The position numbers and the translations under genes are program-made. A DNA stretch of 64,000 nucleotides from Cyprinodon diabolis (lineage: Eukaryota > Chordata > Actinopteri > Cyprinodontiformes > Cyprinodontidae): positions 37,378,111-37,442,110 of the forward strand of contig CM060081.1 of NCBI GenBank assembly GCA_030533445.1, in the 5' to 3' direction. The notes below the pieces were generated by a model that was not told the DNA's origin, ran no database searches, and saw nothing but the letters and a program-made list of their open reading frames with translations. Numbering within the stretch: position 1 is the stretch's first letter; every line of letters starts with the position of its first letter. Of the stretch, positions 1 through 11,358 are shown in pieces.

Positions 1-557
1 TATTGAATATGCACTCAGTTGGGCTCTTTTTGCTTAAGCTGCTACATCAGTGCAGCATGGCATAGAGATGTTATCCTGTGCTACTTCCAAGCTTTTCCTT
101 TTCCCATGTGTGGACAATAGTTTAGCTAATTTACACATTAAAGTCTTGAGGGAGTTGAATTTCGACTTTTTTTTAGCCCTGTAAAAAATATTAAAAATAG
201 AAATTAGCACTTTAAAGCTAGTTATCATGTGTATAGAATCAAAACGAAATCTGTGTTTAATTGTCAAACTACTTAACTGAAATAAATACATTTATTATTA
301 TAATGTTTGTAAGCAGTAAATTGGGTTAACAAAACATTTTGGCATGCTAGGTCTGCCATATCTCTTCGCTGCTTGGAATCTGAAGAAATATTCGGCTGGG
401 GGGAAAAAAGAAAGAAAAACCAGAGCTCTCAGTCTAACACAGCTATTACAGATTTGGACTTTGGTTTGACTGACTGGTTTATGTTCATATATTTTGTGTA
501 AAATTAAATGAATTACTTTGGTCTTTGTCAATAAAAATAAAAACATTTGCTGCCTAC

Positions 558-677
558 TTGGTCACAGGTGTGTAGAGCGAAGATGATGGCCAGCATGCCG
601 GTGGACGGGTAGCGACCGTGAAGCTCCGTCCAACGATCGTGGACGTACTTAAAGAAGACTGGATTCACCACCAGAAC
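558..677 (-). CDS. sialyltransferase exon: start of S sialylmotif
   Basis: 120 bp (40 codons), acceptor AATAG and donor GACCAA|GTAGGC. It encodes [12 protein letters not shown], then [21 protein letters not shown], the acceptor-side S motif. The next exon should follow to the left; nothing resembling it is in 1-557. Confidence 0.92.
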
Positions 678-3600
678 CTATTAACACACAAAGTTTCCAA
701 AGTTATATCCGATCTTGGAATAAACAAAAAGATATAAGATTGTTTTCCTTTTCAACCTTTTCAAGGATGAAAACAAAATTATTCAAGTTAGCTAAAAGTA
801 GAAGACTCCAAACTGAGATATATAAATCAGGCATCCCCAACCTGGGTCCTCGAGGCCCACTGTCCTGCAGGTTTTAGAGGTTTCCCTGCTTTAGCACAGC
901 TAATTATAATGATTGCAGTAGACCAAAAACCCGTTAATCAACTTTCAATTAAAATCAGCTGTGCTGGAGCAAGAAAACCTCTAAAACCTGCAGGACAGCG
1001 GGCCTCGAGGACCCAGGTGGGGGATGCCTGATATAAATGACTTGAACCAGAATATAAAACAATAAAACAGACTTTAAGGAGTTTGAGACATGTAATTATA
1101 ACCAACCAATCTTTTTTTATCTTTTGACTAATTTCATTAAGTTGTGGAGTTAAAACTATCTTTGTTGAATTACACCATATTGTCCCTCCAAGGAGTTCTG
1201 GAGCTTCCCCAGGTTCCACTTACTACAAAACCTCAAAAGAGAAAAGTCCAGGTTGCTCCTAAGCAGATGAACAAACCAGGTTAAAGGTATAGTCGAGGAT
1301 GTTCTTTTTCCAGGTGCATCATCAAAATAAGTGATCCTCCTAATTGTCAATCATTCTGGTGAGATGTTTATGTAAGGCCGTTCTACGTGCCTAGTGGTGA
1401 GTGTGACTTTTGGAAAGAAAGCTTGTATGAGTAATGCAAACAGCAAATTTTGAAATTGAGCGTGCATCAGAAGAAATGGGCTTGTGCATGCTCTCGCACG
1501 CATTTTATAGGCGTTCCCTCTCAGGTACAGGGTTGTGCATGCAATTTTTCTTTTTTTTTTAAGTGGAGAGAACGGGTCTTTTCAAAAATTCACAAAAATC
1601 CTCGACTATACCTTTAACTGACTCCTGATGTGGAAAAGCATCCTGTCACCCAACTAGGAACTAATTTTCACAGCTTCTATCCAGGATCTCATTCTTTTGG
1701 ACATGATCTATTTCTTAAGACCATAGATCAGTGTTGCAACATACAGGAACTGATAAAGTGGGAGTTTTTGGTTTTTGCTCAGCTGTTCACAGCACTGTAA
1801 ACAGGACAATCATTGCAGAGAAAGCTCCAATCCATCTGTCCATCTCCTGTTTTATGATCTCTACACTTAAGGCAGAAACTGACCCCCAAACAAGTAGCCA
1901 CTGAAGTAGAAAAAAAATAAGGGCTCAAAAGTCAACCTGCACAGTTAATCAGACTAAAAGCAGAAAAGGAAATTGATTTTTAGGAAAGAAGGTTCTTATT
2001 TACCTTGTCTTTATCAGCCACCACTCTGTCTTTCACCCTCATGTAAGTCCTAAAAAACAAATAGTGGTTTAAAAAAATAATGAGATTAACATTTTCCATT
2101 CATCTGTTTAAAATCAAAAATATATATCCAAACACCTTGTGGCTTCAGCTGATGAACTAAAATGTTTTTTTTTTCTCTCCAGAAAGGATTAACCAACAAA
2201 TAATGTTTATAATAAACAATTTTGGTAAAAGAGATGAGTGGGAATTTTTTCCAATCCTTCCAGTCTCAACATGACAAACCCTCAATCATCTTGGGGTGAT
2301 TATTGCTTATGAAGTACTGTTTTGTAGCAACCAGCAAGCTTCTGCTTTAATCCCGTTTGGATATTAGATTGGACCTCAGGCCTAGCAGATTTTTTTGGAT
2401 TATAGTTAAAAGTTGGTTCCATGCCAGGAATCCAATCAGTTTAAATGATCTCCATCCATTCTGCCAGAAAGACCTCACAAACTACACAAAGACCTTACTG
2501 TACAAAACAAGTTTATTTGCAACAACAGGATATTTTATCCAAATATAAAATGGATTATATTTATATTTTAATTTCCACTAATATGTGTGTGGTTGAAAGA
2601 AAACTCCAGACAAAACTACTATGCTGCAAATTTAATCAGTTAGCCATTTAAATCATGTAAAGTCTGACTTCTTTTAGAAGAAAGCCTCTAAAAGGATTTA
2701 AATGAGATAAATTGGGCAGCTCCAGTCAGTGTTTGAGGAATATCTTTCATTGGTGCTGTCTCAGTTACAATTAATTAAAATTGAAGAAGTTGGATAAAGC
2801 AAGAACATCTGAAAGCATGTTTCAGAGATATGCTAGACTTTTACACCAGATAGGAAGACAGAGCTAGTAAAGTAAAGCACAAAGCAATACAGTGACTAAC
2901 AAAAGGAGCAAGACACAAACCACAAACACAACCACAAGCCAGGCTACTCTTGCCGAAACCAGTCGGGAGAAGAGCAAAAACATCTTTTCCTCTGAGAAAA
3001 GCCTCCAGAGCAGTGTTTTGCTCTTCTTTCAGTGAAGAAATACAGTGCAATTCCGATAAAACTTGCTCGATAGCCACGCTAACGCTAGTTTCATCGGCTG
3101 AAGCCGCCATGTTCTTTAGACGGAACTGTCGCGCTTCTCGTTGCGTCACATCTCAACCCGCCTCAAAGCCAAAGCTGATTGGACGTTCGTTTAGTGAACG
3201 GCTCCAAATTTTCTTTAACGGAGAGTCTCCAGACTGATTAGCGAGTGAAATCTTTAAAGCTTGCGAGATCAGGATGGTCTCACGAGGCTACTCCACTCCT
3301 GCTTTGTAAACAAAATGTATTTATGACATAACGGATGGGCTTATTTTGTTCTTCTCCTCAGCAGGCACTAAGGTTCCCTGAAAATAACAATAACTGTTTC
3401 TAAAAGTGATTGCTTCAAAATCTATTTTACAAATATGACCACAGTAGGAGGAGGAAACAGGTGGAGAGCAGAGCCCAGCAAGCAGACCACCTGCATCGGA
3501 TGAAATGCTAGAGAGAGCCCAAAAATGCACCAAGTGTGATTATCCAGTATGGATCCTATTAAACTAATTATACTCAGGCCAAAATTCTGCAGTTTTGAAC

Positions 3601-6600
3601 TTCCAAGAAACTCATTCTTTTCTTTCCCATGGCTGAGGAAAAACCTCCACATAACTCCTAAATTTGTAGCTTTCGGCTAAAACTTTGGAACAGATCAGAT
3701 GGCTTTATCATTACTGATGCTTTGCTCCTGGCAGCTGTACCTTATTTAACATATTCAGACTGGCCTGTGATCAGGATAATTATCCCAGTGGGTTTTTTTG
3801 TAATACTAAAATAATTAAGACTTACTTGCACAAACAATAATGGCCCATTTGTAATAGTTTATTATTTTTTTCTATTTCGCACAGATTTCTTTCATATGTA
3901 AACGTCAGAGTATCATTTAATGACAGACCAGGCCTGAACACTGCTCAATGGAGGCGGGGGTTAAAAACACAGCTGTAGTCATCATGTTCATAAAAAGGCA
4001 ACAGGTTCTGTAATGTGTAATGAGACCAAGCCTAGCAACACTGTCTTGCTCTAATTTTCTAAGAAACTGTTTTTTTTTTATTACTTTAGCTTTAAACCAG
4101 AATGTATCACAACCACCAGATATAACAGCTTAAACTTATATCTGGAGGTGCTTGTAACTGATTTATGAGTTTGATATTTTGAACTGATTTATCAAAATAA
4201 ATGTTTTTTTTAAATATATTCTTATTTACTGGGATAAACTGATGTCAATGTTAAGGTTGACATAAACTAATGAATCAATTTACAGCTTCTTTATAACTTA
4301 TCAGTCTTACATTTTGATATGGCCGGTTGACAAGGCGCTGGTCAGCCACTCCAGATCCCTCAGCTTGAATGGTAGGAGGACCAGGCTGACTCCATGATCC
4401 ACATCCACAGCACTCTCTGGGTACAGGAAGTGATGCGTTGTCCTATTACCAACATCGTTCTCGAACCCTCGAGTCGTTGCCTTGTTCATTCTAATAAGGA
4501 AGAAGGTCAAAAAGGAGGATGAGACCTGGAGGCGTAATCTGCACTCATGTTTGACCTTTGGGTTTGTAAACGTACCGAATTATAAAGCTGTGTGAGTTGA
4601 TCAGTTTGCCGTGACCGGACCTTCGTAGATTCCCAGAGTTGCCGACAACTGCGCATTTACGGCAACGTGTGGGGACTGGTTTGTTTTCCACAGTGGGTGG
4701 GGAAATGACCTGAAACATTTTTGCCATCACTTCCTCTAAAGTCTGGTCATTTCCGGACCGCTGAAGACCCTGTGGAAAATATAAAGCTGTAGAAAATCAT
4801 TCAGGACTAATTTGTAGGCATTAAAATAGTTGCAGACTGCTGCAAGAAACAACTGTATTAATAATAACACAGACATAAAAAATACAGACTCCATTCTGTA
4901 AACCTGAGTGATGATGTTAGCAGCTTTGGTGATACCCCTCCTCCTTTTAATCTACTAATGGTGTCTGCAGCAAGACTTAATCTATAACTGCAGAAAAAAG
5001 GAGAGATTTATCTGTGTGTGCACACTGCAGACAGCTTCAGAGCAGGAAACTAGAATCAATGATGGAGCAGAACATTATGAAGCCTGTCATTTTCTTAAAC
5101 ATTTGTTCCACGGAAATGTTTCAGTTGAGGCGTTAACTTCCTCCTAGATTTATCAGAAAGTTGTTGCCCTCCATCGACTTAAAAACCTAGAATCAGCCAC
5201 ATTAACCAGGACTTTTGAAAACTGCTAATGGCGATTCCATTCTGCAGTTTGCTCAAAAGTAACGTAAATATGGATTTAAGTAAAAATTCTCCTCACCTGC
5301 CACCATGCGAGTGCATCAGGGTCAAAGTTGTTCTTGGCACGTAGGATAGGTTCCTGGTTGGGGTCGTAGCGCTTGCTGAACCATGCAGACCCTCTGAGGT
5401 CTGAAACACAGGAGTCTGAGCAACCGCATGGCCTGAAAGAGGACGGCACAGAGGATCATGCAAGGAATAACAGATTATTATAGGATACTGACATAGTCTA
5501 AACAGTATTACTTCAGGAACTGAAAGTCCTCTACAGGCATTTCCTCTTCTTCCCCCTCCTCATCTTCTTCTTCTTCCTCCTCCTCCTCTTCTTCTTCTAC
5601 TTCTTCTACATCCTTCTCAGAGCGGATGGTACCAGGAGGAGGGGGAGGAGTCTGTACAGCAGGGGCGACCGTTGGCCCAACCACTGAAAAACAAACATGA
5701 TTTCAAAATTATAATAATTACAACAGAACTCTTTGATTTACAATTCTGTGAAACAACCAGCTGAAGACCAACCATCTTATTCTAATGTATTGCACTAATA
5801 TAAAATTTTATTTTAAGAGCCTTTGAACCAAAAGCATCAATTATTTACCACAGCATAAAGTCTTGCATAGTTCTTTCTCTTCATTAGAGTCTGAGCTGCA
5901 TGACCCGAGTGTGGATCTTTGATTCTTCATGGAAAACACCAGTGGTCTAAATTAATCCTGCACACTCATCAGCATTTTTATTTGGCACATCTCTTCAGAT
6001 AGCCGTCAGCAGAAAAAGCTAATCGGTCAATTCCAAGGCAGCAAGTCTGTATTTAGGGGTGTAGATGTGGTGAAAAATTATTTATTAAAGTTCCAACTAA
6101 GCATTAGAATGATGAGGATGGAAAATAAAGACATGCTGATCAGTGACTTCAACTGACAAATGAGATCAGTAATAATCCATCAAAATTTTACTTTTATTAA
6201 GTTCTCGCAAGAATCTATTAATAAGAATCTAGACATAAGAATCTAGATGTTCTTATCTAGACAGTCTTATTAGCAGTTAAATTGATTTTCTTGTCTCTGA
6301 AGGAGCCCCTAGAAAAAGCTGGATTAACAAGAAATAAAGGCGACCTTCAGCACTGAATGGAGGTCATCAGATGTGAAGCTGCCAGCCCATCTATACGGAG
6401 AAGAGAATTATCTTCCCACAGGAAAACAAAACCAGCATGTCAGAGGAACGCCACCGTCTTCCAGGTGCCTTACAGTGTGGCATGCTGACCTGCCATGAGT
6501 AAATCTGGAATAAACGGACACTTTCATGGCTGATTTATGGTACATAGATATTAAAACAGACCAGAGATAACCCAAATCTAACAGTCAATAATCACAGATT

Positions 6601-7956
6601 TTTTCACAAAGAGGTGACACCGACTGGGATTATTTTTTTATTTTACATACAACTATCTGTTTGGTTTGAATTGAATAGTACAAAAAGAGAAGATACGGTT
6701 GTATTGGTATAAATGCTCTGGCTGAGAATGTGCAGATTTTTCAGAGCCAAGAAAGGAAACAGTCAAATAAGTACTTGCTACAACAGGAAATTACAGCACC
6801 TGGTACAGTAACAGCTATGCTGCTTAAGATCAGGATAGGAGTCTAGAATTCAACTGCAAAACTATGATGGTATCAATAATTCGAGGCGTCGCATGAAAGC
6901 ATGGATCCACCCTGGCTGGCATCAACTATTTATTAGTCTGCTTGCAGGGGGTGTTTTCTTTGCATAATTCACATTAATACCAGCAGGGCTGTCTTTAAAC
7001 GCTAACCATGTTAATCACTTTTGACTCCATCTTATGATATTTTTATTAGGATAATGCACCATTAAAAATAAATATATAATGGGGATCCTGATTCTTGAAA
7101 ATCACAGAGTTCACAGTTCTACTAGCCTCAATGGCTACTATGTTTAAAAACATCAAAAATACTTTGAGGACTTGGTGCAACAGGAGACTCACGTTCGTGT
7201 TCTCTCAGCCACAAAATCTGCACTAACTGTGTGATGCCATCATCTCAGATCAAAATCCAGCAAATAATTCAGCAACCCATTTAAATCTATCCTTTTAATA
7301 TCTGAGGGCCCTGTCAGATCTTGCCGATTTAGCCAGCGTATGCCTGACGTCCCAGAATAACCTAAAACGCTGGCCTACACTGAACTTTCTATGCATTTTT
7401 TTAAATTTTGGGCATATACATAGAGTATTCATAATGAGTCCAGAACTTATGTCCAATGACAGGCGCCCGGCCTGCATAAAAAGATTTAGTTGATAGCGGT
7501 ATTAACCCAGCTGCTGTTTAATGCCTGCCCAAAAAATAAAAAAAATAAATAACTATTTACTATAATAACAATTTATTGGAGTGCTGCTCTCAACTTCACA
7601 TCTAGTGTTTAGCTGAGGTTGGAAGGCAGGTGTGAACTAGATGTGGCAAGACAGCATAACAGGCCCAGCAGAAAGTGTTTTGTGGTAGGATCTTCGAAAG
7701 CAACTCTTTAAACGCTGCAATACCTCAAAGTTAACTGATAAAAATCCGTTCAACACCTAAACTACTGCTAAATTGTAAACTTTACCACTGAGATGACTTC
7801 TTCATTTCCAAACTTCTTACCCGTTCCCCTGTTAGAGGCTTCGGTCCTGCTGTTGAGAGGCAGTAAATGTCTCATCTGGATGCTCTGGCTTGCGAGCATA
7901 AGAAGCAGAACTGCAGCAGTTGCTGCAACCACCCAGAGCTTTCTCCTAACCAACAT
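558..7956 (-). CDS. ST3GAL1/2-family beta-galactoside alpha-2,3-sialyltransferase gene (partial; 3' end outside window)
   Basis: This is a type II Golgi enzyme family that transfers sialic acid from CMP-Neu5Ac to the 3-position of galactose on O-glycans and glycolipids. Eight exons on the minus strand (7786-7956, 5849-5924 tentative, 5512-5683, 5297-5432, 4576-4769, 4311-4490, 2004-2049, 558-677) join in one frame through GT/AG junctions, about 1095 nt. The first encodes a short cytoplasmic end and hydrophobic anchor ([15 protein letters not shown]). Next come a stem with a long acidic run, a Cys-rich segment, the L sialylmotif ([14 protein letters not shown], then [10 protein letters not shown]) and the start of the S motif ([21 protein letters not shown]). 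The 46-bp exon matches a small exon typical of the family as I recall it. The exon with the remaining S/VS residues is not found in 1-557 and must lie outside. Sequence falls between ST3GAL1 and ST3GAL2, so I give no symbol. Confidence 0.9.
828..1030. mobile_element. hAT-type MITE (203 bp)
   Basis: Terminal inverted repeats of more than 50 bp begin CAGGCATCCCCAACCTGGGT and end in the reverse complement. A perfect 8-bp target duplication ATATAAAT flanks them (820-827 and 1031-1038), the signature of the hAT superfamily. It lies in a sialyltransferase intron. Confidence 0.88.
1281..1617. mobile_element. MITE with TTAA target site (piggyBac-like)
   Basis: Inverted termini AGGTATAGTCGAGGAT and its reverse complement are each bounded by TTAA (1281-1284, 1614-1617). 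This is the target-site pattern of piggyBac elements. A related copy in the opposite orientation is at about 45066-45317. Confidence 0.75.
2004..2049 (-). CDS. sialyltransferase 46-bp microexon
   Basis: Acceptor TTTTTTAG|G and donor GACAAG|GTAAAT. It encodes [15 protein letters not shown] in the frame left by the preceding exon. Confidence 0.85.
2841..3300 (-). pseudogene. Fragment encoding N-terminus of a RecQ-like helicase (repeat-derived)
   Basis: The minus strand has an ATG in [12 protein letters not shown] at about 3112. This leads to [20 protein letters not shown] and a Walker A motif LPTGFGKS, which is the RecQ-type motif I. The reading frame then runs into unrelated sequence and stops at 2841. 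No further helicase motifs follow, so only the first ~80 codons remain. Such short helicase heads recur in fish genomes as parts of repeats. It lies inside a sialyltransferase intron on the same strand. Origin in a DNA transposon is inference. Confidence 0.55.
4311..4490 (-). CDS. sialyltransferase exon: L sialylmotif, second half
   Basis: 180 bp, acceptor ATTAG and donor AAAAT|GTAAGA. It encodes [24 protein letters not shown] and [13 protein letters not shown], the conserved continuation of the L motif in ST3GAL1/2. Confidence 0.93.
4576..4769 (-). CDS. sialyltransferase exon: L sialylmotif, first half
   Basis: 194 bp, bounded by TTCCACAG and ATTCG|GTACGT. It encodes the variable linker and then [18 protein letters not shown], the donor-substrate (CMP-sialic acid) binding L motif. 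Reading continues in frame into the next exon as I-R-M-N. Confidence 0.93.
5297..5432 (-). CDS. sialyltransferase exon: Cys-rich start of catalytic domain
   Basis: The acceptor is TTTCAG|G and the donor TGGCAG|GTGAGG; the exon is 136 bp. It encodes PCGCSDSC, then [12 protein letters not shown] and DALAWWQ. The CxC...C and AWF...RY...WW pattern is the segment before the L motif in ST3GAL1/2 proteins. Confidence 0.9.
5512..5683 (-). CDS. sialyltransferase stem exon with long acidic run
   Basis: This exon is bounded by TTTTTCAG and AA|GTAATA. It encodes a Pro-rich segment (TPPPPPGT) and then about 25 residues almost entirely Glu/Asp/Val, ending [10 protein letters not shown] across the junction. 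The Glu codons are a GAA/GAG repeat, visible on the plus strand as a TTC/CTC-rich tract at 5540-5620. It lies in the lumenal stem, before the catalytic domain. Confidence 0.75.
5849..5924 (-). CDS. sialyltransferase tentative stem exon
   Basis: This 76-bp interval is proposed because the 7786-7956 exon ends in phase 0 while the 5512-5683 exon needs a phase-1 partner. It is open in the needed frame, has a donor (TGTG|GTAAAT) in phase 1 and a moderate acceptor (CCATGAAG). It encodes a Ser/Cys/Glu-rich stretch. An ATG just upstream (5928-5930, in frame) means it could instead be an alternative first exon. Confidence 0.45.
7786..7956 (-). CDS. sialyltransferase first coding exon: N-terminal signal anchor
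   Basis: The ATG is at 7954-7956 and the donor is CAGTG|GTAAAG. The exon encodes 57 residues: MLVRRK, a hydrophobic stretch of about 17 residues, then a polar stem. Two or three basic residues before the hydrophobic run fit a type II (N-in) Golgi anchor. It ends on a codon boundary. Confidence 0.75.
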
Positions 7957-8310
7957 GGTTTGACAGAAGATGGGGGAGTCAGTGATAGCAGGGGGAAGGA
8001 AGTGTCAGCGACCCAGTAATTGATCAGCTAAGTCAGCATAGCTGTTGTCATCTAGACATTTTGCTCTTTACAGTTGCAGCTCCTCTCCGTTTTGTTTCCA
8101 TTAAGCTCAAGTCCAGTGCTGCTTTCTTCCCAGTGAGGACAGGATCTGTAGTGTCAGACAGAAAAACACAAAAAAAACATTACAATGAAAAGTTGAGCAC
8201 AAACTTGGTTAGCTGTTGGAGTGCTGCAGTCAATTCATCACTTAAATATTTAGCATGGGTATATGCACATGTAATAAAAGTGTTAAAGGAGCAATACCTC
8301 ACTCTCTATG

Positions 8311-8330
8311 GCACTCACCTGTAATATCTG
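8311..8330 (-). other. Candidate splice donor of an upstream noncoding exon
   Basis: The minus strand reads ATTACAG|GTGAGTGCC, a consensus donor, 360 bp upstream of the sialyltransferase ATG. It could end a 5' UTR exon. No transcript evidence is available. Confidence 0.25.
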
Positions 8331-10274
8331 ACCATCTACTGCATTGAGACCGTATAAAATAGGCTTATGAAATGCAGGAAGTGAGTTCTTTGCTAAATTT
8401 ACATTTTGCATTCTAAATAGTTTGGAATAATTAAAAGAGCACACATTCCATCTAGAATACATTTGCAATACATTGTGCAATTTAAATGTTGTTAAACTTA
8501 TCGGTTAAGTGTCTTTGTTTTTTTGCAATAACTTAGCATATAAACAGTTTGTGTGTCAGAATATATTCAGAATGAGTCCAACTTTTCCCCCTCCCCTGTA
8601 TTCAACAAATTTAGCAAATCTAACAATTCCCATTTTATAAACATTTCAATTCTATAAAAGAATTGATCAATTTAATGTACTTTTGTGTAAAGTATTTTGT
8701 TCATAATAATAGATTTTATTTAAAAAAATAATTATTAGAGTCTTTTAATCGGTTTAGCCTGAAATTTCTTCATTTGTTGAATTCAAAAATACTGAAGAAC
8801 CAGTGACTCAACAGAACATTTTATTTTCTCTTAACAGTCAAGAAGAATAAAGTAGGAATTTGTCCAACTCTGTCAGGCAGAAGAGTAGTCAGAAAAACTT
8901 AACTGATTACATGACAAACACATAACCAAAAACTAGAGATTTCTAGGGGCAGAACTTGATCTAATGATGGAGACGCAACCAATAAGCACTGAAAATACAA
9001 CAAATACACATAGTAACGAGGCAATAATGTGAATTATGCTTTTTCTAATTAAATGTTGTACGGTACTCAAAGCAAGTATCTAATGGCCCCCATATCACTA
9101 GAACACTGCTCTGTCCCCAAAACAAACGTTGATATTGTATAAGTGATACTGATGTTTTGAATAATAAGTCTATGTAAAAAGTTTACCCATAAGAAATCCA
9201 CTTAAGAAATCGGCCTGATCACATGAGCATTGCAGATGTTTCTCCCTAATTTTGAACTCATAAAAAGAGATGAAGGGCTGAACTTTTTGATCCTTATAGA
9301 ATAATAGAATAGCCCATTCCCCCTCCTTCTCCTCCTGTAAATAACCCCCCCTATCCAGGAGAAATAGTTCATTCCAAACTTTGTCTGTGAATACCAATAA
9401 GATCTGAATTTGTTTCAGCTTCCTCTCTGCTTTTGTTGCCTTCGGTGTGTCCAACTCTCTAATGTATGAAAGAGTTTGAATATTTTTAGTTAAACCCCCT
9501 TAACAGTTCGGTCTTTAACGCTGGAAGACTGACATTTGTTCAAAAAGTTTAGAAATCGTGTTGTAAACAACATTAATGCAACAAATTAACTACAAAAATA
9601 AAGGCAGCTACAGTGATACTGAATTATAGAGAATCTCCACCCTAAACCACAGCAATCTCTGTCCTTAGTTCAAGTGAATAGTTGCTTCAAGTCAGAACCA
9701 CACAACCACGTCTGCAGGCACATTCATGTTAGTTAAGACCTCCCATTTCCACCCCAATTAAAAGGGGCAGATCGCTAAACAAGTGTTTCTTAGTTCTGGT
9801 CCTCAGGGCCCACTGTATATGTCGAATGCAGAGCATCTGATTTAAATCATGAAATTATTTCCTTGATGATTTACATGAGGCATGTAGCAGCACATTCACC
9901 CTGAAACATACCGGAAGGGACCAGGATTGAGAAACGGTCCAATAATCAAGATCTATAATGGAAAGCTGAACTCCTAGAATAACATTTATGTTGGCAAATA
10001 ATGGCCAAATATCATCTTGGTAAGGCTAGAGTTTTATAAAAACAATGACTAAAGTAGTTCCTGCTTCTTAAAAAAAAAAGTAGAAGAAGACATCCTGTAT
10101 AGCATTATTTTGATCATAACCTAAAAATAAATGCACCCATAAGCATAATTATCTCCCTTATCAGATATAGAGTGCATTCTGCCTCAAGGTCTTCAACCAG
10201 AAAGCTGAATTCACTGCTGTGAATATTACAGGTTTAGGAGAAGAGGTTTGTAGAACTCAAAGAATCTGCAAGTC
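8331..10274. other. AT-rich interval with no recognised feature
   Basis: No coding signature, inverted-repeat element or long tandem array recognised. The short open frames (for example 9170-9454, minus) are uneven in composition and resemble nothing I know. Confidence 0.5.
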
Positions 10275-10277
10275 TTA

Positions 10278-10862
10278 GGCCCCGTCCACACGAAGACGAA
10301 CCCTGGCCTAAACGCACACATTTTTCACCAAACCAGCCTCTCATCCACACGAAGCCGGCATTTCGGGGGTCTGTAAACGATCTTTTTTTTATTCAGCCTT
10401 CAGAGTGGGAAGATTTTGAAACGCCGTTTTCGCGTTTCCATCTTTACGCTCTAACCGCATTTTTTTTTTTTTACACGCATGCGTCATAGCGTCGCCTCTA
10501 AACACGCATGCGCGACACAGTATCACAACAACAATGGCGCCGTACTGTGTTGAATGGTTGCTGCTAATGCTACTCACCCTGCTGTCGGGCTTACCACAGA
10601 ATCTTCTTCTTCTAGAATATCTCCAGGAAGAACAGAGCAATATAGACGACATAGTTCATCACCTCAATCTGACTGAACCAACATTTCGTCGCCTATTTTT
10701 GCTTTGGCACCACAGCGCCACTTACAGGCCTGGCATACATTTTGCAACGTTTTAATGCATTCGTGTGGACGATCACATTTATTTTACGTCTCCGTCTTTA
10801 CGGCAAACGTTTTGGAAAATATCAGCGTTTCATGTTCGTTTTGACTTCGTGTGGACGGGGCC
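10278..10862. mobile_element. Nonautonomous PIF/Harbinger-type element (585 bp)
   Basis: Inverted termini GGCCCCGTCCACACGAAG and their reverse complement are flanked by the 3-bp duplication TTA (10275-10277, 10863-10865), the PIF/Harbinger pattern. An internal plus-strand open frame (10534-10752) encodes EYLQEEQSNIDDIVHHLNLTEPTFRR and may be a remnant of a longer element's protein. CpG-bearing palindromes (cgcatgcg) recur inside. Confidence 0.8.
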
Positions 10863-10987
10863 TTAGAAAGTTGAATTCTATATGTTTTAAGAAGCTTTTT
10901 AGAGCCATAGGAATTGAACAGAGAAACTTAAACCTTCCAGTAGCTTATAGAACTTATTGAAACCTTTGAATTAGCCAAACATAACTA

Positions 10988-11356
10988 CCGTAATTTTCGG
11001 ACTATAAGCCACGACTTTTCCCCCATTTTTCGACCTTGCGGCTTATATAACAATGCGGCTTATCTATGGACTTTTACGGCTAACGGCCACTAGCATAATA
11101 CCTAAATCTATGAGTTTACCATCCACCATGTTGACGTCACATTTGATTCAACACAAAAGTGCGGTAGCCACACGCGGGGGAATGCGGAGGTCCTCCGGAA
11201 GCAGACTTGTACCGCGAGTGGTACAAGACAGAAAGATGGACATTAAACATTAAAAACCTGCGGCTTATAGTCCCGTGCGGCTTGCATATGTACAAATCAT
11301 GCAATTTAGCTTCTGCGGCTTATATTCAGGTCCGGCTAATAGTCCGAAAATTACAG
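10988..11356. mobile_element. TA-target MITE (369 bp)
   Basis: The termini are CCGTAATTTTCGGACTATAAGCC and, at the far end, GGCTAATAGTCCGAAAATTACAG, inverted relative to each other and flanked by TA (10986-10987, 11357-11358). The GCGGCTTATA motif recurs inside. Superfamily is probably Tc1/mariner-like by target site. Confidence 0.75.
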
Positions 11357-11358
11357 TA

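Noticed and set aside
7295..7477. Possible exon in the open frame on the minus strand
   Set aside because: No acceptor/donor pair or similarity to the sialyltransferase stem; it shares sequence with the repeat-like DNA at 45316-45500.
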